From assembly GCA_023417065.1 (NCBI GenBank), contig JAEZGH010000051.1, positions 1-63,480 on the forward strand: a stretch of DNA of 63,480 bases, written 5' to 3'. The notes under the pieces were generated by a model that was given only the letters and a program-made list of their open reading frames with translations, searched no databases and was not told where the DNA came from. Origin of the DNA: Bacteroidota bacterium (lineage in GTDB: Bacteria; Bacteroidota; Bacteroidia; Cytophagales; Cyclobacteriaceae). Position numbers and translations under genes: made by a program. This document shows, one piece after another, positions 24,099-33,396 of the stretch; within the stretch, counting starts at the first letter, position 1, and every line of letters starts with the position of its first letter.

Positions 24099-25349
24099 CT
24101 AAACGAGGTACTCGAACAGATTTTCGTTCTGATTTACCAGCGTATAGTTTAATCCGGACTGGTCCATGCGTTCAACGAGGGAATGGAAGTCATCACGCGA
24201 CTTCACTTCTATTCCGATGAGCGCCGGGCCTGATTCTTTGTTGTGCTTCTGAATGAACTCGAAACGCACGATGTCATCCGTCGGTCCGAGGATGTGATTC
24301 ACAAATTCCTTCAACGCTCCGGGACGCTGCGCAAAGCGGACGATGAAATAGTGCTTTAGTCCTTCGTACAACAATGACCGTTCCTTGATCTCCTGCATCC
24401 GGTCAATATCGTTATTACCGCCACTCACGATGCATACCACCTTCTTGCCGGTAATGTGTTTTCGGTATTGATCCAGCGCAGCGATTGCCAGCGCGCCTGC
24501 AGGTTCCGCGACGATGGCGTCTTCGTTATACAGCTGAAGTATCGTGGAGCTCACCTTTCCTTCCGGCACGAGTAACATGTCGGAAATGGTTTCGCGGCAT
24601 AGCGCAAACGTGATCGTGCCGACCTTTTGTACAGCGGCACCGTCAACGAAGCGCTGGATCTTTTCAAGCTTCACGGGCATGCCGGCTTTCAGCGCTTCTT
24701 TCATCGAAGGTGCACCTGCAGGTTCCACCCCGATGAGCTTTGTGCCCGGAGAGGATTCCCGGAAGTATTCACCAATCCCTGCGCACAGTCCACCGCCACC
24801 AATCGGTATAAAGATGTAATCGATGTCGCTGATTTCTTCCAGAATTTCTTTTGCAACAGTGCCCTGGCCTTCGATGATTTTTGGATGATCGAAGGGCGGA
24901 ATGAAGGTCATCCCCCTTTCTTTGGCAAAACCCAGCGCCTGACTCTGACAGTCATCGAATGTGTCACCCGTCAGCACGATTTCAATGGTCTCACTGCCGA
25001 ACATCTTCACCTGATTGATTTTCTGTTTCGGTGTAATCGCCGGCATGTAGATCACACCTTTAAGTCCAAGCGTCTTGCAGGAGAACGCAACACCCTGCGC
25101 ATGGTTGCCGGCACTGGCGCAGACTACGCCTTTCGCTCTTTCGGTTTCCGGAAGACTTTGAATCAGGTTGTATGCTCCGCGCAGTTTGTATGAACGCACC
25201 ACCTGCAGATCTTCGCGCTTCAGATATATCTCAGCATTGAATTTCTCGGAAAGCTTCGGATGGTACTGAAGGGGCGTCCTGAGCACTACGTCCTTGAGCG
25301 TCGCGTGAGCTGCGTCAATGTCTATCTTGAAAGAAGGTGTGTCTGACAT
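24099..25349 (-). CDS. ilvA: Threonine deaminase (biosynthetic)
   Basis: A 416-residue PLP enzyme converting threonine to 2-ketobutyrate, the entry to isoleucine. The PLP lysine is in LKREDLQVVRSYKLRGAYN near residue 56, and the phosphate-binding loop GGGGLCAGIG is near residue 185. A single C-terminal ACT-like domain (about the last 85 residues, HYFIVRFAQRPGALKEFVN onward) is present, as in B. subtilis, and would confer feedback control by Ile and Val. It lies downstream of ilvC but behind a strong terminator, so it is probably expressed from its own promoter. Confidence 0.94.
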   Translation of the reverse strand: MSDTPSFKIDIDAAHATLKDVVLRTPLQYHPKLSEKFNAEIYLKREDLQVVRSYKLRGAYNLIQSLPETERAKGVVCASAGNHAQGVAFSCKTLGLKGVIYMPAITPKQKINQVKMFGSETIEIVLTGDTFDDCQSQALGFAKERGMTFIPPFDHPKIIEGQGTVAKEILEEISDIDYIFIPIGGGGLCAGIGEYFRESSPGTKLIGVEPAGAPSMKEALKAGMPVKLEKIQRFVDGAAVQKVGTITFALCRETISDMLLVPEGKVSSTILQLYNEDAIVAEPAGALAIAALDQYRKHITGKKVVCIVSGGNNDIDRMQEIKERSLLYEGLKHYFIVRFAQRPGALKEFVNHILGPTDDIVRFEFIQKHNKESGPALIGIEVKSRDDFHSLVERMDQSGLNYTLVNQNENLFEYLV

Positions 25350-25410
25350 ACGGTCTGAACTTGAGTGATTTCAATTGGGGATAGTGTTTATGCTATCACA
25401 CCAAATTGAG

Positions 25411-25445
25411 AAAAAATGAGAAGCCGGATCAGTGACCCGGCTTCT
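25411..25445 (-). terminator. Rho-independent terminator after ilvC
   Basis: AGAAGCCGGATCA (25419-25431) pairs with TGACCCGGCTTCT (25433-25445) with one mismatch. On the minus strand it is followed by six T (A at 25411-25416). It lies 47 bp after the ilvC stop and separates the ilv operon from ilvA. Confidence 0.9.
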
Positions 25446-25492
25446 ATACTTGTTGGTGTTTTTTGACCGTGAAATCGGTCGCTGACACCGGA

Positions 25493-26563
25493 TTAGTTAA
25501 TCATACTTTCTTCCACCTGTTGTTTTTCAGGGCGGAGTTGACGAACTGCGGCGCCGGCCTGCCAGAGTTCGCTTTCGCGAAGTTCTTTAAGCTCTTCGGC
25601 AAGTTTCTCACGGTAGTCAGGCTTGCTGCAGGTTTCGATGGTACGGCGAGCTTCTTCACCGGTCGCAACGCTCTTGTACAGCTCCTGGAATACAGGCAAT
25701 GTCGCTGCCTTGAATTTCTTCTTCCAGTCGAGAGCACCACGCTGAGCAGTAGTCGAACAGTTGGCGTACATCCAGTCCATGCCATTCTCTGCTACAAGAG
25801 GCATGAGGCTCTGCGTGAGTTCTTCAACAGTTTCGTTGAATGCTTCTGAAGGAGAGTGGCCGTTGGCGCGGAGTACTTCGTACTGCGCTTCAAAGATACC
25901 AGCGATGGCACCCATGAGCGTTCCGCGTTCACCTGAAAGATCTGAATATACTTCTTTCTTGAAATCAGTCTCAAACAGGTATCCTGAGCCTACGCCGATG
26001 CCGAGGGCAATTGCTTTTGTTTTAGCATTGCCGGTAGCATCCTGGAATACTGCGTAGCTGGAGTTGATACCTTTGCCCTGCAGGAACAGACGACGAACAG
26101 AAGTTCCAGAGCCCTTAGGCGCAGCGAGTACTACGTCGATGTCGGCAGGAGGGATGATTCCTGTTTGCTCCTTGAAGGTGATGCCGAATCCGTGTGAGAA
26201 ATATAGCGTTTTACCTTTTGTAAGATAAGGTTTAATCGTTGGCCACAAGGCGATCTGTCCTGCATCGGAAAGGAGGAACTGAATGATCGTTCCCTGTTTT
26301 GCAGCCTCTTCAATCTCAAACAGAGTTTCGCCGGGAACCCAGCCATGGCTTACTGCCTTGTCCCACGTCTTTGAATTCTTGCGTTGACCGATGATAACCT
26401 TGAAGCCGTTATCGCGGAGGTTCAATGCCTGGGCAGGACCTTGCACACCGTAACCGATGATTGCAATAGTTTCGTTTTTCAAAACATCAAGAGCCTTTTC
26501 CATTGGGAACTCTTCCCGGGTTACTACTTCTTCGACAACGCCGCCAAAATTGATCTGTGCCAT
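25493..26563 (-). CDS. ilvC: Ketol-acid reductoisomerase
   Basis: A 356-residue NADPH-dependent enzyme producing dihydroxyacids for Ile and Val. The nucleotide-binding segment is IIGYGVQGPAQALNLRDNGF near residue 35, followed by the cofactor-specificity loop GQRKNSKTW. Magnesium ligands occur in the knotted C-terminal domain (YSDLSGERGTLMGAIAGIFEAQYEVL and VEELTQSLMPL). It closes the ilvEDBNC operon, 56 bp after ilvN. Confidence 0.95.
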   Translation of the reverse strand: MAQINFGGVVEEVVTREEFPMEKALDVLKNETIAIIGYGVQGPAQALNLRDNGFKVIIGQRKNSKTWDKAVSHGWVPGETLFEIEEAAKQGTIIQFLLSDAGQIALWPTIKPYLTKGKTLYFSHGFGITFKEQTGIIPPADIDVVLAAPKGSGTSVRRLFLQGKGINSSYAVFQDATGNAKTKAIALGIGVGSGYLFETDFKKEVYSDLSGERGTLMGAIAGIFEAQYEVLRANGHSPSEAFNETVEELTQSLMPLVAENGMDWMYANCSTTAQRGALDWKKKFKAATLPVFQELYKSVATGEEARRTIETCSKPDYREKLAEELKELRESELWQAGAAVRQLRPEKQQVEESMIN

Positions 26564-26619
26564 AGTTTTAAGTTTGTGTTTTTTCTGGTATTGTTAAATT
26601 TTAAGATTAGTCGCTAGTC

Positions 26620-26913
26620 TCAGGCGACTTGTTTGTTATTCTTTTCACTGAGTTCGAAATATAAGTCACAGCCTTCGCAGAATTTTGCTTCCTCAACTTC
26701 AATGAGTTTTTCCAGCTGGTGCTTCACCTTTTCCATCAGATCGGGAGTCGTGTGCAGCAATAATACCGCTACCCCGCGACGGAAGTCATCTTCATTCTCG
26801 TGCGCAATGAGTTTCTTGATACGGACCCTTCTACGGTTCAGTACATTGACAATACGGTTTAATACCGAAAAATTGTTGTCTGAAAGAATCTCAAGCGTGA
26901 AGTCCTGTTTCAT
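26620..26913 (-). CDS. ilvN: Acetolactate synthase small (regulatory) subunit
   Basis: A 97-residue protein that is essentially one ACT domain: FTLEILSDNNFSVLNRIVNVLNRRRVRIKKLIAHENE. It should bind valine and modulate the large subunit. Most IlvN/IlvH proteins have about 160 residues with a second domain, so this is the short form, close in size to E. coli IlvN. I start at MKQDFTLEIL; in-frame ATGs at 26934 and 26955 are alternatives. It lies between ilvB and ilvC. Confidence 0.9.
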   Translation of the reverse strand: MKQDFTLEILSDNNFSVLNRIVNVLNRRRVRIKKLIAHENEDDFRRGVAVLLLHTTPDLMEKVKHQLEKLIEVEEAKFCEGCDLYFELSEKNNKQVA

Positions 26914-26975
26914 CTCTAATACTTTTAAGTTCATATACGGATGTTCACTCAACACCCGGGAGAATTTATGTTGTT

Positions 26976-28730
26976 CTATTTGCTCTGCGGTGCTTCAAGC
27001 AGAACTTCTGATACGCCTGCACCTGCGGGTACCATAGGGAAAACGTTGTCTTCCTTGCCTACCACTACTTCCAGGAAGTATGGACCTTCCGCCGCCAGCA
27101 TTTCGTTGAGGGCCGCAAGCAATGCATCGCGATCTTCAACTTTTTTGGCAGGGATACTGTACGCACCGGCCAGTTTCACGAAGTCGGGATTCACCATCTC
27201 CGTAAACGAATACCGCTTGCCGTGGAACAATTGCTGCCACTGGCGAACCATCCCCAAAAAGTTGTTATTCAATACGACGATCTTTACCGGAATCTTGTAC
27301 TGCATGATCGTCCCCAGTTCCTGTACCGTCATTTGATATCCCCCATCGCCGATAACGGCAATCACGTGCTGATCGGGCTTCGCCAGCTTGGCGCCCATGG
27401 CAGCAGGTAATGCAAAGCCCATGGTTCCCGCGCCGCCGGATGTCACCTGCGTACGGGGGTTGTTGAAGTGATAGTAACGCGATGTCACCATCTGGTGCTG
27501 ACCAACGTCGGTAACTACAATCGCGTTGCCCTGGGTGATGTTCGACAGGTGATAGATCACCTCGGCCATCTTCAGCTCTTTCTTGTCATTATTGAGTTCC
27601 GGAGCGATGACTTTGTCAAACTCGACCTTGTTGAGGTTGTGGAAGCTGGCGATCCATTCCGTGCAGTTGTTCTCCTTGCAAAGAGGCAACAGCGCCTCAA
27701 GGGCTTCTTTCGCGTCCGCGTGAACGGGTGCATCAGCCTTGATGATCTTGTGGATCTCCGCTTTATCGATATCGATGTGAACGATGCGGGCCTGACGCGC
27801 ATACTTGCTCACGTTGCCCGTAACGCGGTCGTCAAAACGCATACCGACAGCGATCAGTACGTCGCATTCGTTCGTGTTTATGTTCGGACCGTAGTTGCCG
27901 TGCATGCCGAGGTAGCCGACGTAATTAGGGTGGTCGGCGGGAAAGCCACCAAGACCAAGTAACGTACACGCTACCGGAATACCGGTTTTTTCTGACAACG
28001 CTACCAGCGCATCGGTTGCGCCCGCGAGCAAAACGCCCTGCCCACAGAGGATATATGGCTTCCTGGCACCGTTTATCAGCGCGGCAGCAGCTTCAACCTG
28101 TGACTGCTGAAGTACAGGCTTCGGCCTGTAGGTACGGATATGATCGCACTTGCTGTATTCCGCCTGCTCGATGAGTTCGTTCTGCGCGTTCTTGGTGATG
28201 TCGATAAGTACAGGTCCGGGACGGCCCGTTTTAGCTACATAAAACGCCTTGGCTACCGCTGATGCGATGTCTTTGGCTTCCGTTACCTGAACATTCCATT
28301 TGGTCACTGGAATAGTCGTGTTAACGACATCCGTTTCCTGGAAAGCGTCCGTGCCCAGGAGATGGGCGAACACCTGACCTGTGATACACACGAGCGGAGT
28401 AGAATCGATCAGTGCATCGGCGAGTCCGGTAACGAGGTTCGTTGCTCCGGGGCCTGACGTCGCGAATACAACGCCAACATCACCCGATACACGGGCATAA
28501 CCTTGTGCCGCGTGAATAGCGCCCTGTTCATGTCTTACGAGAATATGCTTGAGGCGATCCTGATACGAATACAACGCATCGTATACCGGCATGATGGCTC
28601 CGCCCGGGTAGCCAAAAATGGTGTCCACACCTTCACCTATCAGACTGCGCAACAAAACTTCCGATCCCGTGATCATCGTCTTTGTTTCAGGTTGAACATC
28701 GGTTTTAGTCTTCGTCAGTAACGCATCCAT
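26976..28730 (-). CDS. ilvB: Acetolactate synthase large subunit
   Basis: A 584-residue ThDP-dependent enzyme forming acetolactate and acetohydroxybutyrate. The catalytic Glu is in VRHEQGAIHAAQGYARVSG near residue 70, and the ThDP/Mg motif is GDGGYQMTVQELGTIMQYKIPVKIVVLNNN. All three pyruvate-oxidase-type domains are present. The start overlaps ilvD by 26 bp; an alternative start at MITGSEVLL (28676) would remove the overlap. Confidence 0.96.
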   Translation of the reverse strand: MDALLTKTKTDVQPETKTMITGSEVLLRSLIGEGVDTIFGYPGGAIMPVYDALYSYQDRLKHILVRHEQGAIHAAQGYARVSGDVGVVFATSGPGATNLVTGLADALIDSTPLVCITGQVFAHLLGTDAFQETDVVNTTIPVTKWNVQVTEAKDIASAVAKAFYVAKTGRPGPVLIDITKNAQNELIEQAEYSKCDHIRTYRPKPVLQQSQVEAAAALINGARKPYILCGQGVLLAGATDALVALSEKTGIPVACTLLGLGGFPADHPNYVGYLGMHGNYGPNINTNECDVLIAVGMRFDDRVTGNVSKYARQARIVHIDIDKAEIHKIIKADAPVHADAKEALEALLPLCKENNCTEWIASFHNLNKVEFDKVIAPELNNDKKELKMAEVIYHLSNITQGNAIVVTDVGQHQMVTSRYYHFNNPRTQVTSGGAGTMGFALPAAMGAKLAKPDQHVIAVIGDGGYQMTVQELGTIMQYKIPVKIVVLNNNFLGMVRQWQQLFHGKRYSFTEMVNPDFVKLAGAYSIPAKKVEDRDALLAALNEMLAAEGPYFLEVVVGKEDNVFPMVPAGAGVSEVLLEAPQSK

Positions 28731-30402
28731 CAGCAGCAGTTTTTACTTGTTTAGCATATTTCAACAAAATTCCGTTCGTGGCTCTCAGCGCAGGCTTCTT
28801 CCACGCTGCACGGCGTTTCTCGAGGATGGATTCATCTACCATCAGGTTGATGGAGTGATTCAATACATCGATTTCTATGGTGTCGTTGTCTTCAACCAGT
28901 CCGATAACTCCCCCATCCATGGCTTCCGGTGTAATGTGGCCGATGACGAAACCATGTGATCCTCCTGAAAAACGTCCATCGGTAATAAGGGCCACGCTCT
29001 TGCCGAGTCCTGCCCCCATGATCGCAGACGTTGGTTTCAGCATCTCCGGCATTCCCGGTGCTCCCTTGGGGCCTACATATCGTATCACGACGACGTCTCC
29101 CGCCTTCACTCGTCCATTTTGAATTCCTTCGACGAGTTCAAACTCACCGTTGAACACGCGCGCAGGACCGGTAAATTTCTCGCCTTCCTTGCCGGTGATC
29201 TTCGCCACGGATCCCTGCGGAGCAAGGTTCCCGTAGAGAATCTGAAGGTGCCCTGTTGACTTAATCGGATTTTCCAGCGGAACGATAACATCCTGCGCGT
29301 CAAATGTCAGCGACGGCACGTCAGCGAGGTTCTCGGCGATGGTTTTTCCCGTCACCGTGATACAATCCCCGTGGATAAATCCTTTCTCGAGCAGATATTT
29401 CATGACGATTGGCACCCCGCCAATGCGGTGGAGTTCCTCCATCAGGTATTTGCCACTGGGCTTGAGGTCAGCAATCAGCGGCGTCTTGTCCGAAATCCGT
29501 TGGAAGTCGTCCTGCGTAAGTGTTACGCCCGCTGATTTTGCCATGGCAATAAGGTGCAACACGGCATTGGTAGAGCCACCCAGTGCCATCACAATGGTGA
29601 TAGCATTTTCAAATGCCTTGGGCGTCATGATGTCGCGGGGCTTCAGGTCGATTGCAAGCAGGTGCTTGATTGCCTCGGCAGCCTGGCCACATTCGTTGAT
29701 CTTCTCTTCACTCATCGCCGGGTTCGACGACGAATACGGGAGCGACATCCCCAGCGCTTCAATAGCCGAAGCCATCGTATTGGCGGTGTACATGCCACCA
29801 CATGCTCCCGCACCGGGGCATGAGTTCTGTACAATGCCTTTGAAATCTTCCGGCGTAATCTTGCCGGTCATTTTTTCTCCCAGTGCTTCAAATGCTGAGA
29901 TGATGTTCAGCGTTCTTCCTTTGTAGTGACCACCTGCAATAGTGCCACCGTAAACCATTATCGAAGGGCGGTTAAGCCGGCCCATGGCGATAAGGGCACC
30001 AGGCATGTTCTTATCACAGCCCACTACGGCGATAAGGCCATCATAATATTGTGCACCACATACGGCTTCAATGGAGTCGGCGATAATTTCGCGGCTCACC
30101 AGCGAATAGCGCATTCCTTCCGTGCCGTTGCTCATACCATCGCTAACGCCGATGGTGTTGAAAATCAATCCTACAAGTTCATTGCTCCATACGGCGGTCT
30201 TGACATGCTGAGCAAGCTGGTTGAGGTGCATGTTACATGTGTTGCCGTCATACCCGGTACTTACGATTCCCACCTGAGCCTTGCGCATATCGGCCTCGTT
30301 GAGGCCAATTCCGTATAGCATGGCCTGCGCCGCCGGCAGGGTCGGATCCTGGGTCAGTGTCTTACTGTACTTATTCAGTTCGTTCACGAGTTCTTTTTTC
30401 AA
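28705..30402 (-). CDS. ilvD: Dihydroxy-acid dehydratase
   Basis: A 565-residue Fe-S dehydratase that makes the 2-keto acids of Val and Ile. Cluster ligands are in VGCDKNMPGALIAMGR and QNSCPGAGACGGMYTANTMAS, and GRFSGGSHGFVIGHITPEA near the end is the conserved substrate loop. Second gene of the operon, 61 bp after ilvE, and it overlaps ilvB. Confidence 0.97.
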   Translation of the reverse strand: MKKELVNELNKYSKTLTQDPTLPAAQAMLYGIGLNEADMRKAQVGIVSTGYDGNTCNMHLNQLAQHVKTAVWSNELVGLIFNTIGVSDGMSNGTEGMRYSLVSREIIADSIEAVCGAQYYDGLIAVVGCDKNMPGALIAMGRLNRPSIMVYGGTIAGGHYKGRTLNIISAFEALGEKMTGKITPEDFKGIVQNSCPGAGACGGMYTANTMASAIEALGMSLPYSSSNPAMSEEKINECGQAAEAIKHLLAIDLKPRDIMTPKAFENAITIVMALGGSTNAVLHLIAMAKSAGVTLTQDDFQRISDKTPLIADLKPSGKYLMEELHRIGGVPIVMKYLLEKGFIHGDCITVTGKTIAENLADVPSLTFDAQDVIVPLENPIKSTGHLQILYGNLAPQGSVAKITGKEGEKFTGPARVFNGEFELVEGIQNGRVKAGDVVVIRYVGPKGAPGMPEMLKPTSAIMGAGLGKSVALITDGRFSGGSHGFVIGHITPEAMDGGVIGLVEDNDTIEIDVLNHSINLMVDESILEKRRAAWKKPALRATNGILLKYAKQVKTAADGCVTDED

Positions 30403-30463
30403 AATCCAGTTAAAAAAATTATTTATAGACTCAGCGTTATTACTGTCGTCGTTTTGTTCAGAA

Positions 30464-31351
30464 TCAGATAATCACGTAGCTGAAAGACTTCTCCAAAACC
30501 TGGCACCGGTACGCTTCCTGAATAGAAGCGCCGAGGCTTTCAAACCAGGGTTTTGCAAATGGCTTCGCATCGATGGATTCGATACCCACAACTTCTGCAG
30601 CTGTACCACACAGGAAGGCACTGTCCGCAGACTCCAGTTCGTCGGGGGTGATTACTCTTTCCGTTACGGGAATATCAAGCTCGCGGCAAATGTTCATCAC
30701 TGTCTGGCGTGTGATTCCGGGAAGGATATGACCCAGCGCAGGCGTGATAAGTTCGCCGTTCTTTTCCATGAAGAAGTTTGCCCCGGGCGCCTCTGCTACG
30801 TTGCCATGCATGTCGAGCATAAGCGCTTCGTCATAGCCGCGAACTTTTGCTTCACTCGTAGCGAGAATCGAATTCACATAGTGTCCCGTGACTTTTGCTT
30901 CCATCTTCAGCGAGTTCGGGTTGGGCCGCTGGTATGATGACACACAAAGTTTAAGGAGCTTGTCACCGTGATATTTATCCCACTGCCACGCGCACATCAT
31001 CAGGTACACTTCCGGTGTATGTGTGAGCTGCATATTAGGGCCGCAGTAAACCAGTGGCCGGATGTATGCATCGGAGTAATTATTTTTTTGCAGGAGCTGA
31101 TAGGCAATCTGGATGAGTTCTTCCGTTTCATACTGAAATGGAATCCCTACCAGAGTGCAGCTTTTTCTCAGTCTTTCGAAGTGTTCATATGCTTTGAAGA
31201 TCTTGGTCCCGTTTTGTGTTTCATAAGCGCGGATCCCCTCGAAAGCCCCCATACCATAGTGCAGAGATTGACTGTAGAGGTCGGTGTGAGCATCCACAGC
31301 CTTTATGAACTTACCATTCAGAAACAATATCGTGTCCTTGGTATAGTACAT
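30464..31351 (-). CDS. ilvE: Branched-chain amino-acid aminotransferase
   Basis: A 295-residue class IV PLP aminotransferase. The N-terminal GKFIKAVDAHTDLYSQSLHYGMGAFEGIRAY, the PLP-lysine segment MEAKVTGHYVNSILATSEAK, and GYDEALMLDMHGNVAEAPGANFF are family signatures. It performs the last step of Ile, Val and Leu synthesis. I start at MYYTKDTI; an ATG 13 codons upstream also exists but lies close to the attenuator hairpin. First structural gene after the attenuator at 31382-31571. Confidence 0.95.
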   Translation of the reverse strand: MYYTKDTILFLNGKFIKAVDAHTDLYSQSLHYGMGAFEGIRAYETQNGTKIFKAYEHFERLRKSCTLVGIPFQYETEELIQIAYQLLQKNNYSDAYIRPLVYCGPNMQLTHTPEVYLMMCAWQWDKYHGDKLLKLCVSSYQRPNPNSLKMEAKVTGHYVNSILATSEAKVRGYDEALMLDMHGNVAEAPGANFFMEKNGELITPALGHILPGITRQTVMNICRELDIPVTERVITPDELESADSAFLCGTAAEVVGIESIDAKPFAKPWFESLGASIQEAYRCQVLEKSFSYVII

Positions 31352-31381
31352 TTTTACAACTGTTAGTTTGTTCTGGTTTAT

Positions 31382-31415
31382 ATAAAACAAAACCGCCCCG
31401 GAGTTCGGGGCGGTT
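31382..31415 (-). terminator. Attenuator terminator of the ilv operon
   Basis: A perfect 10-bp stem, AACCGCCCCG (31391-31400) with CGGGGCGGTT (31406-31415), closes a 5-nt loop. On the minus strand it is followed by TTGTTTTAT. It sits between the leader peptide and ilvE. The upstream arm on the RNA (CGCCCCG) is also complementary over 7 bp to CGGGGCG inside the leader peptide gene (plus 31454-31460), giving a competing antiterminator. Confidence 0.88.
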
Positions 31416-31436
31416 TGCTCTATTTGATTTCTTTAA

Positions 31437-31571
31437 TCAATTCCAAGCCATATCGCCCCGTTTATACCTGAGGAGGTTCACAAGTAGGTTGACGATAATG
31501 ACCCGCACAGCAATTCCTGTTTCCCGGAAAGGGTTTAACAAGCGTTCGGTTATTTGATGATTAACTGACAT
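31437..31571 (-). CDS. ilv operon leader peptide
   Basis: A 44-codon frame starting ATGTCAGTTAATCATC on the minus strand. Codons 20-35 read IAVRVIIVNLLVNLLR, in which twelve of sixteen are Ile, Val or Leu, the three end products of the operon. Directly after these codons comes AAACGGGGCG, which can pair with the first arm of the terminator 40-60 nt downstream. A ribosome stalled on the I/V/L run would leave this segment free to form the antiterminator; a ribosome moving on would cover it and allow termination. The frame also runs 16 codons further upstream to an ATG at 31619, but the peptide start does not affect the mechanism. There is no other sign of a functional protein. Confidence 0.82.
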   Translation of the reverse strand: MSVNHQITERLLNPFRETGIAVRVIIVNLLVNLLRYKRGDMAWN

Positions 31572-31691
31572 AAAATTCTGTGCGAATACAATTGTCACAA
31601 ATAAAGATTTACGATTCAAGTATTTCGGAGAAAAAGTTGAAAAAATTCAAAAAAACGCATGTTAGGAATACGTACATCTGTTTGGCTCTCC

Positions 31692-32993
31692 TCACGAGTT
31701 CAGATACTCGATCAATCCGTCGCGGATCGCCGAAAACGTTTTAATAAGAGTTTCTTCGTCTTCTTCAAGCAACGTGACCCGAAATCCCTGAAGCTCGGAA
31801 CAGAATGACGAGATAGGAACAACGCAAACTCCCTTCGCACCCAACAGGTAGTACACAAACCGCTTGTCGAGCGGAATGGGCTGCGCTACCCAACCTTCTA
31901 CCAGTTTCCGCACGGCATCATTCCCGATCTTCATCGTCTGATTCGGCCGAAGCGTACCCTCGCGGAAGATTATCGTATTATAAAAGGCGCCAAAGGTTTC
32001 ATTAAACGTCAGCTCCGGAACTGTTCCCAGGATGTCGGTAATGATCTTGCTGCGCCGGCCAATGCTCCGGTTAGTTTCTTCGCGGTAGGTCTTGAAACGC
32101 GGATCACCCAGGATCCTCGGTATGGCAACCTGTGGCAGCTTGGTTGAGCAGACTTCGATCATCTTGGCATTGTCCAGGGCGGCGCATAACCGGTTGAAGT
32201 CTTCGTCCTTGTCCCTGTTGTAGTACTCCATCCAACCACACCGCGCACCGGGCCATGGCAGCTCCTTTGAAATGCCTTTCATCGAAATGCCGGGAACGTC
32301 TTCAATGATCTCCGCGAGCGAATAAGCGCGAACACCGTTATAAGTGATGTTGATATAAATCTCGTCGGCGATAAGAAACAAGTCGAACTCTTTCGCGATA
32401 GCAACAATCCGCTTCAGCGTCTCCAGCGGGTACACCATCCCGGTAGGGTTATCCGGGTTGATGATGAGGATTCCCACGACGTTGGGGTTGTACTTAACCT
32501 TGTTGTACAGGTCATCCAGATCCGGATACCATTTGTTGTTGGGATCCAGTTTGTAGGTCAGCGGCTCGTGACTCGCGTGAGCTGCCTCAGCACTTGAGTG
32601 CGTCGAGTATGCAGGGGAGGGGCCGATGATTCTCGACGTCGGCGTGATGAACTGGTACGCTTTTGAGATCGCGTCGCCAAGTCCATTGAAGAAACAGATG
32701 TCTTCAGCAGTAATCTGAACACCCCCCGCGGCGTTCGTTTGACCCGCCAGGAACTCACGCGTCTCCAGCATTCCCTTTGAAGGGCAATAACTGTAGGTGT
32801 CGTCCTGCTTCATCAGGTCGGAGATGATCTCCTTGATCCATGACGGAAGCTTGTGATTCTTTTGAATAGGATCGCCGATGTTTTCAAATGAGATGTTGAC
32901 GCCGAGCTTCTTCAATTGGTCGGCCTTCTTTACGATCTCACGGATCTCGTAACTTAATTCATTGGCACCTTCGCTGAGTAATTTTTGTCGCAT
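31692..32993 (-). CDS. PLP-dependent aminotransferase, class I/II
   Basis: A 433-residue fold-type I aminotransferase. Substrate and PLP contacts are visible in ILIINPDNPTGMVYP, FDLFLIADEIYINITY and GISKELPWPGARCGWM (the PLP lysine), and the substrate arginine is in LQGFRVTLLEED near the end. The likely reaction is alanine or aromatic/aspartate transamination; specificity cannot be fixed. The position upstream of the ilv operon, in the same orientation, would fit an alanine-valine type enzyme, which is inference. Confidence 0.92.
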   Translation of the reverse strand: MRQKLLSEGANELSYEIREIVKKADQLKKLGVNISFENIGDPIQKNHKLPSWIKEIISDLMKQDDTYSYCPSKGMLETREFLAGQTNAAGGVQITAEDICFFNGLGDAISKAYQFITPTSRIIGPSPAYSTHSSAEAAHASHEPLTYKLDPNNKWYPDLDDLYNKVKYNPNVVGILIINPDNPTGMVYPLETLKRIVAIAKEFDLFLIADEIYINITYNGVRAYSLAEIIEDVPGISMKGISKELPWPGARCGWMEYYNRDKDEDFNRLCAALDNAKMIEVCSTKLPQVAIPRILGDPRFKTYREETNRSIGRRSKIITDILGTVPELTFNETFGAFYNTIIFREGTLRPNQTMKIGNDAVRKLVEGWVAQPIPLDKRFVYYLLGAKGVCVVPISSFCSELQGFRVTLLEEDEETLIKTFSAIRDGLIEYLNS

Positions 32994-33396
32994 ACCCGTT
33001 GCTTGGAAATTCGCGCAAAGTTCTCATTACTTTTCGGTATATGAAATGATTGCGTTTGTTTTTAATTCAGGCTAACAGTAGTAAGTCATATCCCGCGGCA
33101 ACGCGAACGTTTTCATACCCCATAAAGATCGGGGGCATCTTGCTGACGCGGTGAGTCGCCAAACGCGACCGATGATCCTGATACCATCCGGATCGCTTTC
33201 TTCAAATAGTGTCTTTATCCCACCTTGATCGGGAAGTAACTGAATAGATCTCACCTTGGTTTACAACGTATGGGCTACGCGAAATGGAAAACAATACACG
33301 GCACACGGAAATCATTTTTGCCATGGAACCCTTTTGTCGCAATTCCGGAAATCGTTATCTTGAAAATGATTATTGACCGTTAGCTGAAACTTAATT
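32994..33396. other. Intergenic gap
   Basis: About 400 bp between two divergent genes. A 60-codon minus-strand frame at 33072-33254 has no recognisable features. I see no hairpin, repeat or RNA gene. The gap should hold the promoters of both neighbours. Confidence 0.4.

Noticed and set aside
31437..31619. 60-codon frame as an independent membrane protein
   Set aside because: The hydrophobic run is the Ile/Val/Leu control region and it sits directly before a terminator and ilvE; a leader peptide explains it better.
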